Of a DNA stretch of 64,000 nt, positions 1-9,707 are shown piece after piece. Where the stretch lies: assembly GCA_030710605.1 (NCBI GenBank), contig CP092863.1, positions 114,018,010 through 114,082,009 of the forward strand. The letters run 5' to 3'. Both the position numbers and the translations under genes were made by a program. The notes under the pieces are model-generated. The model had not been told where the DNA came from, searched no databases, and saw nothing but the letters and a program-made list of their open reading frames with translations. Every line of letters starts with the position of its first letter. Positions within the stretch are counted from its first letter, which is position 1. This DNA comes from Cordylochernes scorpioides. Its lineage: Eukaryota > Arthropoda > Arachnida > Pseudoscorpiones > Chernetidae.

Positions 1-226
1 GCCAAGTGACACTCACTTCTCACTTTCTTACTGCTACTCTTTTTGTGTTGTTTTTCTTGCTTCCCTCTTTCTCTTTCTTGTTTTTTTTTTTTTTTTTTTC
101 CTTTTCTTCTGTATATATCGATATTTCCTTTGTCTCACTGCTTGGTTCTTATGCATACCTCTGGTGAATCCTGTATAGGGTCAGTGACCCTGAATAAAGG
201 CTTTTTGTTGTTGTTGTTGTTGTTGT
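1..226 (+). mobile_element. 3' end of a LINE with (TTG)n tail
   Basis: The segment ends with AATAAAGG (193-200) and a TTG-repeat tail running to about 225. The last ~75 bp recur almost unchanged at 8745-8819, where they are bounded by a target duplication, so this is the retroposed 3' end of a non-LTR element. Here the tail joins directly to the middle of a Gypsy LTR, which implies insertion into that LTR. Positions 1-140 are T-rich and hold no recognisable coding sequence. The left boundary is not visible. Confidence 0.6.
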
Positions 227-287
227 AAAACACTAACTTGGAGATACTTTCTGAGCCATCGCTGGACTAATAAATCGACACACCACA
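227..287 (+). repeat. Truncated 5' LTR of the Gypsy element
   Basis: The 61 bp match the 3' end of the LTR at 8535-8595 with a few differences and end in the same CACCACA. Everything upstream was replaced when the LINE tail at 1-226 inserted, or lies beyond the window. The loss of the LTR promoter half means this copy lacks its own 5' promoter here. Confidence 0.85.
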
Positions 288-288
288 T

Positions 289-307
289 TGGTGAGCCGGA
301 CGTGATT
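289..307 (+). other. Putative tRNA primer-binding site
   Basis: Two bases after the LTR end comes TGGTGAGCCGGACGTGATT. It starts with TGG, the complement of the CCA end of a tRNA, at the expected position for a minus-strand primer site. I did not assign the tRNA species. Confidence 0.5.
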
Positions 308-523
308 GAAAATAAAAACCTTATGAAGATTTCAAGAGATAAAGAAATGCAAATATTGATTTTCAAGCTTGTAAAGAAATTTCATCCAAGATATCGGGAT
401 ATCATCTCAAGACTAAGATAAGTTTTTATATTATCTTCCTTATTATTTCATCTCAATATTTTAATTTTTAACTTTATCTCTAAATATATATAGCTGTTGT
501 GTCGAATTTTAAATTTGCGTAAG

Positions 524-1216
524 ATGGAAACAGAAAATAAGCCACTCGATACCTCCGAAATATGCAAAGTTAGTGTTAAAATTCCGCCTTTCTGGGTTGA
601 AAAACCTGAAATATGGTTCTTCCAGGTAGAGGCGCAGTTCAAAATAGCTGGAATTATTCAGGAAGACACTAAATTTAATTATTTGATCTCCCAATTAGAA
701 CCTAAATATATAGAAAAAATTCGGGACATAATTAATAGCAAAATTGATAACAAGTACTCTGAATGTAAATCACGACTACTTGAATTGTTCAGAGAAAGTG
801 AAGGGTTGAGAATTAAAAAGTTAATTTCTGGCATAGAGCTCGGAGACATGAAGCCGAGCCAGTTATTACAAAAGCTCAGATCCCTCGCTACCCCAGATAT
901 CTCTGACAATTTGATTAAAACTTTATAGCTCGATAAATTGCCAACATCCATAAAGATTATACTCATTGTAAGCGCTGAGGACATTAGCAAATTGGCCATA
1001 TTGGCCGATAAAATAAATGAAATAAACACTTCCAAAGAAATATATGATTCGGAAGTATATTCTTCTTCAACAGATCGCTTGATCGCCAAATTGGAAGAAC
1101 TTGAACAGCAGGTGTCCGAATTGAGGCTGGAGAGATCAAGATCTCGATCCAAAACTAGGAATCAGTCAAGGGCGAGAAGTGATTTTCAAAGATCTTTCAA
1201 TACAAAAGGGAAATAC
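524..1216 (+). pseudogene. Gypsy gag fragment, broken by a stop and a LINE insertion
   Basis: Starting at the ATG at 524, the product has a capsid-like N-terminal segment with the pattern PPFW..KPEIWF..VEAQF..AGI and a following helical region, resembling the gag domain found in arthropod Gypsy elements. A TAG at 926-928 breaks the frame at about residue 134. The same frame then continues through a glutamate-rich coiled segment and an Arg/Ser-rich stretch up to 1201, where the nested LINE begins. The zinc-knuckle-like residues (C-x3-C-S-W) lie on the far side of the insertion at about 4828-4845. The start codon was chosen because homology begins shortly after it. Confidence 0.8.
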
Positions 1217-4200
1217 ACACACACACAAAAGCCTTTATTAAGACACACAGGTCTTACAGAGGATTCTCCTTGGGGTTACAAAACGGAGAAACCTATGAAA
1301 GTGGGAAATAAAAAATGGAGAAAGATTATATACATTTGGTAAATATATACAGATTATAAGAAAGAATAAAAAATAAGAAGAATAAAAAAAAAAAAATCAA
1401 AAAAAGAGAAAAAATTTTTTTTGGAAATATGGATGGGAGAAGTGGAGAGCGAAAAGAGGAAAGAAAACAGGTATTTACATATGGACAAGACCATTTAAGC
1501 TCTCACACAGCACAGGTGGGCCATGTATTTTTTAAGAAATCTTTAAGAGATTTCCCAGGAAATCCTCGTGTTCAGGGTTGTAAGGTAAACACCGTTTTAT
1601 CATTGTTAACTTATCGTATCTGCCTAAACAAATAATTGGATGTTGGTTCTGTCTTTCTCATCAAACAGAAATTTTTGGTATGTTTGAATGTTCGGTTAAG
1701 TCTTTCTTTTTTACAGCATTTTTATGGAAGTTATATAGATTTAGAGCTACTGAACTATTGTCTATAAAGTTGGATAATAAAGAATATAATGTGAAGTGTG
1801 TATGGCCTATCTTAGAGAAGAGTATTTTTCTTTCCGTGTCAAGAGGCATGCATTCAAATATATAATGTTCTAATTCATTTTCGGTTCTATTTTTGCATAG
1901 TTGGCAATACAAGTCTTCTGTCCTTAGATATTTTATATGGTCTTCTCGATATAAAACAAATAGAATTCTCAATTGCGCAATGAGGCGTTTAGCCGGCAGT
2001 GGGAGTTCACTTAGTAGATAGTTCTCTGCTGCGAATGTTTTATGTAAATATTTGTAGTGTGTGTGTAGCTTCGAATTGGTTATTCTTGATTGGTCGGTTT
2101 GGATAGACTGTTCTATAGTGATTCTGGTAATTTGAGGTATTGCTTTCTGTAGAATATTGGGGTCTGAACAATTCTTTAACCACATGAATCCAGTTGAGTT
2201 TAGGATATTCATTAAATTTTCTGTAAAACCTATAAAGGCATTCGTCAGAGTGGACGTTTCCCATAATTGGGCTAGACAGATTGCGGGCAATCTGGATTTT
2301 TCCATTTTTAATATTCTTAACCAGAACTTTAGAATTAGTTTGGTTGCTGTGACTCCTAGTGAGAAGCGTCCGGTTTCCATGCGTAGTATGTAGCCTGGTG
2401 TGTTACTCGGCAAGTTCAATAGTCGTCGGAGATAGTTATTCTGAATTTGGTCCAAGATTTTGTACTTTTCGTTTGCCCAAATTGGAGCAGAATACAGCAG
2501 AGTTGACAGGATAATCGAGTCTAATAGTTTCATTGATGAACCAAATGAATTCAACCTGGATTTCTCCATAATTTTCCATACTTCGCCGGTAGCTGCAAGC
2601 GCTTTGCCTTTAAAGTATGAAGCCACTTGACTAAACGAGATTGTTGTTGTGAGGGGATAGCCAAGATAGAGATATTTCGATGTCACTGTCAACAGTTGGT
2701 CTCCCCAGAACCATTTGTCCGATTTTGCAGGGCGGCCACCATTTCGGAAAACCATTATCTTGGATTTTGATTCGTTCAGGGTTAGATGATTTGTTTCGAA
2801 GTATTTTTTCAACATGTTGATTTTTATTTGTAGATTGATTTTTGATTCTCCTATGAGAATTATGTCGTCGGCATACATCAAAAGGTGGACCGTTCCAAAA
2901 TTAGGGAGGTATATGCCTGGTAGAGTAGAGTCATTAAAAATGTTGATTAAATCAGTTACAAAGAGTATAAATAGATAGGGTGATAAGGGTTCTCCTTGTA
3001 ACACTCCCGATCGGATTTTGATGGGTTCAGTAAATAGTCCATTCCATCTCACCGTCGTTGTCATTTGTTCGAAGTAGTTCCTGATAAGGTTAACAAAGCG
3101 GAAATCCAGACCTAATTCACCCAATTTTGACCACAGAAGTGAGTGGGGAACAGTGTCAAAAGCCTTTTTTAGGTCCACAAAAAAAGCATAGAGTTTTCTT
3201 CTTTTACGTCTGAGAGTCAGCTGTATCAAGGACAACAGTGTGAATATGTGATCTTGACAGGAGTAGCCTTTTCTGAATCCGGCCTGGTTTTCTGGAATAA
3301 TTGATCTACCTTCAATCCAGTTGCGTAATCGCGATTTTAGTATTGATGTGAAAAGTTTTGACAGATTACTAATAAGGGCAATTCCGCGGTAGTTTGATGG
3401 ATTATCCCGGTCACCGCTTTTAAAAATAGGATGGATGATAGATTTAGACCATATTAAGGGATATGAACCAGAATTAATGATTCTGTTGAATATATTTTTT
3501 AGAGTAACAAGGTGTTCGAAAGGTAGGGTCTTTAATGCTTCATTCGGAATTTCGTCAGCGCCACAAGCTTTTTCATTTGCCAGACTGGAGATTTCTCTAG
3601 TTATTTCTGTTATGGAGATTTCACAGTAGAGTTCAGGATCAATTCGTGAGAGAGTAGATAGGTCGCTTCCTATCGTCGTTTCAGCAGAGAGCAGTTTGTT
3701 GTAAAAGCATTGCCACTCTAAAATTGTTATATTTCCTTGTATATAGCTTTTGTCTTTCAAGGTAGCTATAGTTTTCCAAAAGTTTGCGGAGTCACGGGCA
3801 TTTTTAAGAAGTTCTTGTTTTTCCTGAAGATATTTTTTCTTGTTGAAGTTTATTAAGGTCGTGTACCTTTTCCTATTTGAGACATAAATATTGCGGTCTA
3901 CGTCAGTGTTCGTTTCCTTAAAGGTTGTGAGGCTTGCCTTAGCAGATTTTTTGGCTAAATAGCATTCCCTGCTATACCAGGGTTTCGATTTTGGGCGGCC
4001 AGGTCTGACCTTAATGCGCATATCTGCAGCAAGCATTGCGTTTAGTATTTGTTTAGAAAATGTATTAACTAGGCTGTCAAGATTCTGGTCTGTAGAGACT
4101 TGATTGTTGTCAAGATTCTGCGAAAAGAGGGATGTGTTATCAGGTGCCCATCTGTATCTTTCAAAGCAGGGATAGACGGTTTCTTTCGTTCGTTTGAGAT

Positions 4201-4767
4201 TAGATAAGTTAGACATGTTTATTGTTAGTGGAAGGTGGTCCGAGTATGGGTTATTATCTACTTTGAGGTCAACAACGTGCTCCAGCAGGGAATATGAGAC
4301 AATAAAATAATCGACAACAGATGAGCCACGACTTGAGATAAATGTGCAGTTTCCAGTTTTGTCACTTATAGTTCTGCCATTAATTATTGTCAGTAGATTA
4401 TTATCTAGGAAGTTTATGAGTTGTTCCCAATGTTTGGAAAGCACTGGGTCTCTAGATTTGCGTTCAGGTGAAAGAAGTAAGGGACGTTCTAGTGGGTTGT
4501 GTAGGTATCCATAGGTGCCGGTACGGATGTTTATGTCACCCGCTAGAACTATTTCATAGCCGTTAGCCAACCTATCTTCGACATGTTTGGATAAAGTAAT
4601 GAAGTTTGACAGTTGAGATTCGTTTGGAGAAATATATGTAAAAATATAACAAATTTGTATGTTGAAACAACGCTTGAAAGGTATAGATATCCAATTATGC
4701 TCTACAACGACTTTCTCCAACATAGTTTTTAGTTTATTTTTAATTCCTACTATTATTCCACCCGAGC
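1217..4767 (-). mobile_element. 5'-truncated APE-type LINE inserted in Gypsy gag
   Basis: The element lies antisense to the Gypsy host. Both sides carry the perfect 15-bp duplication ACAAAAGGGAAATAC (1202-1216 and 4768-4782), the mark of target-primed reverse transcription. Its 3' end, on the left, reads on the minus strand as TTAATAAAGGCTTTTG followed by a short (TG)n tail. The 5' end is cut inside the endonuclease domain, so it was truncated on insertion. The 3' UTR is about 440 bp (1217-1660) and A-rich on the plus strand near 1370-1415. The perfect TSD and long open frame point to a fairly recent insertion. Confidence 0.92.
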
Positions 4768-4771
4768 ACAA
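1661..4771 (-). CDS. LINE ORF2 polyprotein: endonuclease (partial) and reverse transcriptase
   Basis: A 1036-codon open frame. Residues 1-170 are the C-terminal two thirds of an apurinic/apyrimidinic-type endonuclease, with AGDINIR near residue 57 and YSDHLPL near 157. The N-terminal ~60 residues of the domain are missing. Reverse transcriptase spans roughly 390-690, with NYRGIAL, VDLKKAFDT, GVLQGEPLSP and the catalytic YADD at about residue 633 (2864-2875). The C-terminus holds a cysteine/histidine cluster CQLC...EHYIFEC near residue 960. The listed start is a TTG in the target duplication, so it is not a natural start; the frame is a truncated product. No stop or frameshift is seen inside it, unlike its Gypsy host. 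The clade was not resolved; Jockey/CR1-like is a guess. Confidence 0.88.
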   Translation of the reverse strand: MCSGGIIVGIKNKLKTMLEKVVVEHNWISIPFKRCFNIQICYIFTYISPNESQLSNFITLSKHVEDRLANGYEIVLAGDINIRTGTYGYLHNPLERPLLLSPERKSRDPVLSKHWEQLINFLDNNLLTIINGRTISDKTGNCTFISSRGSSVVDYFIVSYSLLEHVVDLKVDNNPYSDHLPLTINMSNLSNLKRTKETVYPCFERYRWAPDNTSLFSQNLDNNQVSTDQNLDSLVNTFSKQILNAMLAADMRIKVRPGRPKSKPWYSRECYLAKKSAKASLTTFKETNTDVDRNIYVSNRKRYTTLINFNKKKYLQEKQELLKNARDSANFWKTIATLKDKSYIQGNITILEWQCFYNKLLSAETTIGSDLSTLSRIDPELYCEISITEITREISSLANEKACGADEIPNEALKTLPFEHLVTLKNIFNRIINSGSYPLIWSKSIIHPIFKSGDRDNPSNYRGIALISNLSKLFTSILKSRLRNWIEGRSIIPENQAGFRKGYSCQDHIFTLLSLIQLTLRRKRRKLYAFFVDLKKAFDTVPHSLLWSKLGELGLDFRFVNLIRNYFEQMTTTVRWNGLFTEPIKIRSGVLQGEPLSPYLFILFVTDLINIFNDSTLPGIYLPNFGTVHLLMYADDIILIGESKINLQIKINMLKKYFETNHLTLNESKSKIMVFRNGGRPAKSDKWFWGDQLLTVTSKYLYLGYPLTTTISFSQVASYFKGKALAATGEVWKIMEKSRLNSFGSSMKLLDSIILSTLLYSAPIWANEKYKILDQIQNNYLRRLLNLPSNTPGYILRMETGRFSLGVTATKLILKFWLRILKMEKSRLPAICLAQLWETSTLTNAFIGFTENLMNILNSTGFMWLKNCSDPNILQKAIPQITRITIEQSIQTDQSRITNSKLHTHYKYLHKTFAAENYLLSELPLPAKRLIAQLRILFVLYREDHIKYLRTEDLYCQLCKNRTENELEHYIFECMPLDTERKILFSKIGHTHFTLYSLLSNFIDNSSVALNLYNFHKNAVKKKDLTEHSNIPKISV

Positions 4772-4782
4772 AAGGGAAATAC

Positions 4783-5939
4783 TGCTATTAAAATTTTAGA
4801 TTTGGTCCTTATTGCTTGCAAAATAAATGCAGGCCTCCGTGCAGTTGGATAGAGTCAGGAAAACTCCAACCGGCGGACAAAGTAGCAACAAACTCTTCCG
4901 CCGGCATTCAGGATTGTCGCAATCTCCGATTATTTGTGATGGACAAAAACATGGGATTGCGCTTTTTGGTGGACAGTGGTGCTGATATTTCTATAATACC
5001 ACCAAAGGATAAAATTAGGATGCCTAGCTCTGATTATAAACTATATGCAGCCATTGGTACAGAGATTATTACCTATGGAACAAAAGTTAGCAATTTGGAT
5101 ATCGGACTTCGACGTCGATTCCAATGGCCTTTTGTAATCGCCAATATTAACAGAGCAATAATAGGAGCCGACTTTTTGAACAACTTTGGATTGATAATTG
5201 ATATAAAAAATAAACGCGTAATTGATGGAATAACTAATCTTTCCATAAGAGGCGTCATTCAGTTAATCTCAGACATGGGAAATATTAGCACTCTAAATTC
5301 ATCATCCAAGGTCAGCGCTATCCTAACCGAATATCCTAACCTATGTAGGCCACCTTCACATTTTGTAGAAGCAAAACATAACGTTAAGCATTATATTCCT
5401 GCAAGAGGTCAGCCAATTCACTCAAAAGCCCGTCGTCTAGATTCACAGAGATTAACTCTTGCTAAAGCAGAATTTCAATATATTTTGAATAATGGAATAA
5501 TTAGACCCTCAAATTCTCCTTGGGCGAGTCCATTACATTTAGTTTAAAAAAAGGACGAATCACTAAGACCTTGTGGTGATTATAGAAGACTCAATGAAGT
5601 TACACTTCCAGATCGTTATCCAATCCCTAGACTGGACGATTTCCACCACATCTTAAAAGGTACTCGTGTGTACTCAAAAATAGACCTATGCAAGGCATTC
5701 TATCAGATTCCAATTGCAGAAGAGGATAAACCAAAGACTGCCATCATTATTCCTTTTGGGCTATTCGAATTTAATGTAATCTGTTTCGGTCTTAGAAATG
5801 CTACTGCCACCTTTCAGAGATTCATGCATGAAGTCTTAAGAAATTTGGACTTCGCGTTTGTCTACTTAGATGATATTCTGGTAGCCTCTAAAACGGAAGA
5901 AGAGCATTATAGTCACCTTGAAACCTTTTCAGCAGACTA
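4783..5939 (+). pseudogene. Gypsy pol: protease and reverse transcriptase, broken
   Basis: Reading resumes after the nested LINE with zinc-knuckle-like cysteines, then an aspartic protease with the catalytic triad seen as VDSGADISIIP (about 4969-5001). The region before RT ends with SPWASPLHLV and an in-frame TAA at 5545-5547. Past that stop the same frame continues into RT: DYRRLNE, YSKIDLCKAFYQIP, FGLRNA, and the catalytic YLDDIL at about 5863-5880. The frame is lost near 5935. The RT core motifs are intact by eye, but the stop and the frameshift make this a pseudogene. In these elements gag and pol are usually made as one or two overlapping frames; the LINE insertion now separates them. 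Confidence 0.85.
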
Positions 5940-6720
5940 GATTCCTATGGATTAAGAATCAAACTTTCCAAATCTAAATTTCTGGTACAGGTTAAAGCTA
6001 TTTTAGAATATAAGAAACCAAAAACAGTTCATGAATTACGCATATTTTTGGGAATGCTAAACTTTTATCGTACCTTTTTGAACAATGCCGCAGAGACTCA
6101 GGCAACCCTTACTTGAGGGGTGCCAAGAAAAAGGATAGAAGCGAAATTAAATGGACTGAAGAAGTTGAAGTTCAGTTTAAAAAATCCAAACAAGCCCTAG
6201 CTAATACAGCACTGTTAGCCTACCCCGATACTGAACTGCCTATCTCACTCTGTACTGATGCTTCAGATCGGGCAGTTGGATCAGTTCTCCAACAGCTTGA
6301 CAATAATACATGGAAACCAATAGCATTTTTCTTTAAAAAATTAAATCCTGCTCAAAGCAATTATAGTGCATATGATAGAGAGCTTCTCGCAATATATTTG
6401 TCTATCAAATTCTTCAAGCACCTGTTTGAGACAGGTGAATTTACAATTTTAACTGATCACAAGCCTTTAATTTACGCATTCAAACAAAAAAAATGAGAAA
6501 GCTTCTCCTAGACAATTAAGGCATCTACAATACATCTCCCAATTCACTACTGACATCAAGTACATAAAAGGTACTGACAACATACTCGCCGATGCTCTGT
6601 CCAGAGTTGATGCTATCACAACCATCGACTATGAAGAGATCGCCAAAGAACAAACTGGTGATTCAGAACTATAATCTGATATCAACTACTGATATCAAAG
6701 AATACCTCTCTAAAATTTAA
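5940..6720 (+). pseudogene. Gypsy pol: RT connection and RNase H, frameshifted
   Basis: A short stretch after the RT palm, with LRIFLGMLNFYRTFL around 6040-6080, lies in another frame from the preceding part, and some residues expected between the two are missing. After a further shift near 6110 comes the RNase H domain: LCTDASDRAVGSVL (about 6250-6291), YDRELLAIY and LTDHKPL (about 6450-6472). A run of eight A near 6486 shifts the frame again. The downstream part still shows ASPRQLRHLQYISQF and the DALSRV motif that closes RNase H in Gypsy elements. Confidence 0.8.
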
Positions 6721-6723
6721 GCA

Positions 6724-7460
6724 ATGCCCAATACAATCAGGCAATTTGTTATGGTGTCTACCAATAATATTAGACCATTCATTCCAATTAAATTCCGAAT
6801 GATGGTTTTTAGGAACTTCCACGAACTCTCACACCCAGGCATCAAAGCCACAACTAAAGACATTAGGAAATGTGTTCAAGCTTGTGTCAACTGCCAAAAG
6901 TGCAAGGTGTCGATACACACGAAATCAGAAATAGGCAAATATCAAGAAGTGGATGAAAGATTTAGTGTTGTGCACATCGATATAATTGGTCTTTTACCTC
7001 CGTCGAATGGTAACATCTACTGTCTGACCTGTATCGACAGGTACACCAGCTGGATGGAAGTTGTTCCGCTACCAGATATGAAGTCTGAAACGGTAGCGAG
7101 AGCGTTCTACGAAAACTGGATTGTTAGATTTGGAGCACCGCTTACAGTGATATCAGACCAAGGAAAGCAGTTTACTTCTCAAATTTTCAAAGATTTAACA
7201 ACGCTGTGTGGTATCAAACTTCGTCATTCCACGGCGTACCACCCTCAGTGTAACGGGAAGATTGAAAGGCTTCATAGAACCATTAAAACTGCCATTCGTG
7301 CCCACAATAATATTAAGTGGACAGAAACGCTGCCAACAGTTCTCCTAGGCTTGCGTGCTGCTATCAACAAAGATAACAACCATTCTTTGTCTCAAATGGT
7401 ATATGGCAAAACCATCAGACTTCCTGACGAATTCTTTGATGATTCTAAATATCACCTGGA
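6724..7460 (+). pseudogene. Gypsy integrase, disrupted by a LINE insertion
   Basis: Zinc-binding HHCC module with H..SHPG near 6823-6840 and CVNCQKC near 6886-6906, then the catalytic core with the first aspartate in VVHIDIIG, the second in ISDQGKQF (about 7150-7173) and the glutamate in GKIERLHRTIK (about 7255-7287). All three catalytic acids are visible. The frame is open from 6724 to the point where the 278-bp Tx1-like insert starts at 7461; the host reading frame resumes at 7754. The enzyme would normally join retrotransposon cDNA to the chromosome. It cannot be completed in this copy because of the insert. Confidence 0.85.
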
Positions 7461-7738
7461 CAATTTTTTTTTGACAATTTAGACAATTTTATTGATTCTT
7501 TTAATCAAATTTTGCAAAGGAGAAAAAATAAAAGAGTAAAAGGGCATATAAAGTGTAGGGGAATATATATACAAATATCTTCAGCAAGGAAGGCTTCCCC
7601 ACCTTGAGAGAGTCCTCCTCCAGACAAGGAGGGGGTCTTCTTGTACAATTCTCAGTTCCGCGCCGAGGAAGTACCTATAGATGCGCGTCTTGGCAGACGC
7701 CAGGATGGCCAGGGCGTCATCGTCTAGGCCATGCCCGA
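7461..7738 (-). mobile_element. Tx1-like LINE 3' end inserted in Gypsy integrase
   Basis: The 278-bp insert is bounded by the perfect 15-bp duplication TAAATATCACCTGGA (7446-7460 and 7739-7753). On the minus strand, 7738 to about 7600 encodes the last ~50 residues of an ORF2 whose motif DDALAILASAKTRIYRYF closely matches the C-terminus of the complete LINE at 12297-15773 (DDALSILASAKLRIYRYF). A 3' UTR and a poly-A tail (poly-T at 7465-7472 on the plus strand) follow. It belongs to a related but different subfamily, since its tail is A-rich rather than AC. Confidence 0.9.
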
Positions 7739-7753
7739 TAAATATCACCTGGA

Positions 7754-8142
7754 TGCAGAAGAATTTGTTCAACAGCTTCAAAAGCAAATGGAATTGCTCA
7801 AAACATCATTCGAAGACTAAAGTATTTGTCCATAAAGATCTGAAAACATGTTCACATGTATTTATCTGGACAGATCGAGTGAAGAAACCTCTGGAACCAC
7901 CATATGAGAGACCCTTTCCAGTCCTTGATAGAACAGACAAGTACTTCACACTCAAAGTGAAAGGAAGAAATGTGACCATATCGATTGACCGATTGCGACC
8001 TGATTACTTACTGGCAGATTCGGACAATCTAACTTCAGAACACCCTACTGCAACAAGACCGATCGTGTCGGGAGCGCTGCCTTCTACATCGTCCCAACAG
8101 AATCCTGACCCACCAGATGTGGAGAAGTACACAGAATTCTAA
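7754..8142 (+). pseudogene. C-terminal part of Gypsy integrase/pol
   Basis: After the LINE insert and TSD the host frame resumes, runs about 20 codons, hits a stop near 7818, then continues from about 7822 in the frame that ends at 8142. It shows a VHKDLKTCSHVFI..DRVKKPLEPPY segment and a KVKGRNVTISIDRLRPDY segment, the usual C-terminal fold of this Gypsy group. The apparent 153-codon frame starting at 7681 is a chimera of the LINE insert and this region and is not a real start. Confidence 0.75.
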
Positions 8143-8310
8143 GGAACAGGATCAGCACCAGACCCGACTAGGACAAGATCTGGGAGAATAATCAAGAAAC
8201 CCGTGAGATTTAAGGAGCAATAGACTATATTTCTCCTTTTTTTTTCTTGCCTACATTGATGATGTATATATATTGTAATTAACCACTTTGTGCACCGAAT
8301 CGTGATTTCG

Positions 8311-8328
8311 CCACTGGAAGGGGAGTAC
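8311..8328 (+). other. Polypurine tract of the Gypsy element
   Basis: CCACTGGAAGGGGAGTAC, purine-rich, immediately precedes the TG that opens the 3' LTR. This is where plus-strand priming takes place in LTR elements. Confidence 0.65.
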
Positions 8329-8595
8329 TGTGGGGGCCGAGAGACTTCCTTCCTGCCTGCTAAGATGACGGACCACGCCGTCAGCAAACATACAAGCGGG
8401 GGACATGAAATAGGAGATGACCACCGCTGTACGGCGCGGCAGATCAGCGGAAGTGAAGGAGAACCAGAATAGACATTCTAGGGTGTTGTCCTTTTGTCTT
8501 CCTCTATAAAATGTAGCTAATAAGTAATACCAATAAAACACTAACTTTGAAATACTTTCTGAGCCATCGCTGGACTAATAAATCGACACACCACA
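8329..8595 (+). repeat. 3' LTR of the Gypsy element (267 bp)
   Basis: Starts TGTGGGGGCC and ends CGACACACCACA, giving the short inverted termini TGTGG/CCACA. The last 60 bp match the 5' remnant at 227-287. An AATAAAA-like signal lies near 8532. The 5' flank of the whole element is lost, so a TSD cannot be tested. Confidence 0.88.
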
Positions 8596-8744
8596 GTATC
8601 AATAAAAAACACACACAAAAAACCCAGAGATTATACCTTGAGTTATGGGTAAACAAAAATGTCCTTGAATGTCTTGTACATCCTATATGTGTAAAAAGAC
8701 ATCTAATTTTGACGCGTATTATTCATTTTGAATTAAAACAATTT

Positions 8745-8819
8745 CTTATGCATACCTCTGGTGAATCCTGTATAGGGTCAGTGACCCTAAATAAAGGCTT
8801 TTTGTTCTTGTTGTTGTTG
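8745..8819 (+). mobile_element. 75-bp 5'-truncated LINE tail with TSD
   Basis: A 75-bp insert ending in AATAAAGGCTTTTTG and a TTG-rich tail. It is bounded by TTGAATTAAAACAATTT at 8728-8744 and again at 8820-8836, a 17-bp target duplication. It matches the end of the segment at 1-226, so the two come from one LINE family. It landed in the left tip of the palindromic element that continues at 8823. Confidence 0.85.
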
Positions 8820-8822
8820 TTG

Positions 8823-8979
8823 AATTAAAACAATTTTCTACTTCTCTTACTGCAAAGATAAATTAATGGGAGAGCCTGGCTCATTAGAATGGCGAAACCA
8901 CTGAGAGGGTTCATCACTGATGAGCTAGGCCCTCCCATCAATTTATTATCACAGTAAGGGCAATAGAAGATTGTTTTAA
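8823..8979. mobile_element. Palindromic MITE-like element
   Basis: The left arm (AATTAAAACAATTTTCTAC..., from 8823) pairs with the right arm ending ...GTAGAAGATTGTTTTAAT-like sequence at 8979. The arms are about 60 bp each with scattered mismatches, and the loop is near 8895-8910. The left tip has been duplicated by the LINE-tail insertion at 8745-8819. No coding capacity. The superfamily is not identifiable. Confidence 0.65.
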
Positions 8980-9354
8980 TAAAAAAACATACATATAAGT
9001 ACATTTAGATATATAACACATATATATGTCATAATATATGCTCTTCCAGGAATAATAAAGTAAACCTACAGTCAACCAAGAGAGAGAAGGCAGCTAAAGT
9101 ACGGTCATTTGAGACACCAGGACATTCCAAGGGGCCTTCCACTGGGGCCCCGTTTTCTTGGAACCGCAGGACTAATTAAGACAGTTGGTGATTGTATTCG
9201 ATACAAACGGCCGCCCGGCGGACAGCCGGGCCCGCCATCTCCATCTCTCTCTGGTTGCCTTCCAAATTCCTCTACCAATTTGTGGTGTGATTATTTCTCT
9301 TCCCCCACATTATTATATTGCCACATATATGTATACGAGTTTTTTACGAGTATT
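8980..9354. other. No gene seen
   Basis: AT-rich sequence with a GC-rich patch (9120-9240) containing a short inverted repeat around CCCGGCGGACAGCCGGG (9213-9229). No coding homology recognised. Confidence 0.5.
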
Positions 9355-9707
9355 TTAAAAATAAGGCTTATTTTGGATTGTAATAAGATTATTTTATTAA
9401 TCCGATATTTCGATGGACCAAACGTTAATCTTTTTCGAGGTATTTTGCCGTGAAGCACGCAGCAGGTCGCGTGCCCCAGGTGAGCCACTAGACGTCTTCC
9501 AAGCTTGTTGGGCGATAAACCATCTGCAGGCGATCAATCATCATCATTCCAATAAGCTTGCAAGACGTCTAGTGGCTCACCTGGGGCACGCGACCTGCTG
9601 CGTGCTTCACGGCAAAATACCTCGAAAAAGATGGAAGATTGGTCCATCGAAATATCGGATTAATAAAATAATCTTATTACAATCCAAAATAAGCCTTATT
9701 TTAAAAA
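9355..9707. mobile_element. Foldback element with ~157-bp inverted arms
   Basis: The left arm (9355-9511) and right arm (9549-9707) are near-perfect reverse complements; only a 37-bp spacer separates them. The arms run from AAATAAGGCTTATTTTGG at the outside to GACGTCTT.CAAGCTT.TTGG next to the spacer. The motif ATCGAAATATCGGATTAATAA in the right arm looks like the 3' ends of Penelope-like elements, so the structure could be two Penelope tails joined head to head. That reading is inference. No open frame of note. Confidence 0.8.

Larger units (their letters stand above)
227..8595 (+). mobile_element. Degenerate Gypsy (Ty3-like) LTR retrotransposon with nested LINEs
   Basis: In order: a 61-bp remnant of the 5' LTR (227-287), a primer-binding-like site (289-307), gag, protease, reverse transcriptase, RNase H, integrase, a purine-rich tract and a complete 267-bp 3' LTR (8329-8595). 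The order RT-RNase H-integrase defines the Gypsy group; no env-like frame is seen. Removing the two LINE insertions (1217-4767 and 7461-7738) and one copy of each TSD leaves about 4.5 kb. The pol frame contains at least one in-frame stop (5545-5547), several frameshifts (around 5935, 6110 and 6490) and a likely small deletion between RT and RNase H. Gag has a stop at 926-928. The copy cannot make its proteins in one piece. Similar gag/pol architecture is widespread in arthropod genomes. Confidence 0.9.

Noticed and set aside
181..366. Poly-glutamine protein on the minus strand
   Set aside because: The glutamines come from the (TTG)n tail of a LINE read in reverse.
7681..8142. A single 153-codon gene
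   Set aside because: Its first third is antisense LINE sequence and a TSD; the remainder is the Gypsy pol C-terminus. It is a chance fusion.
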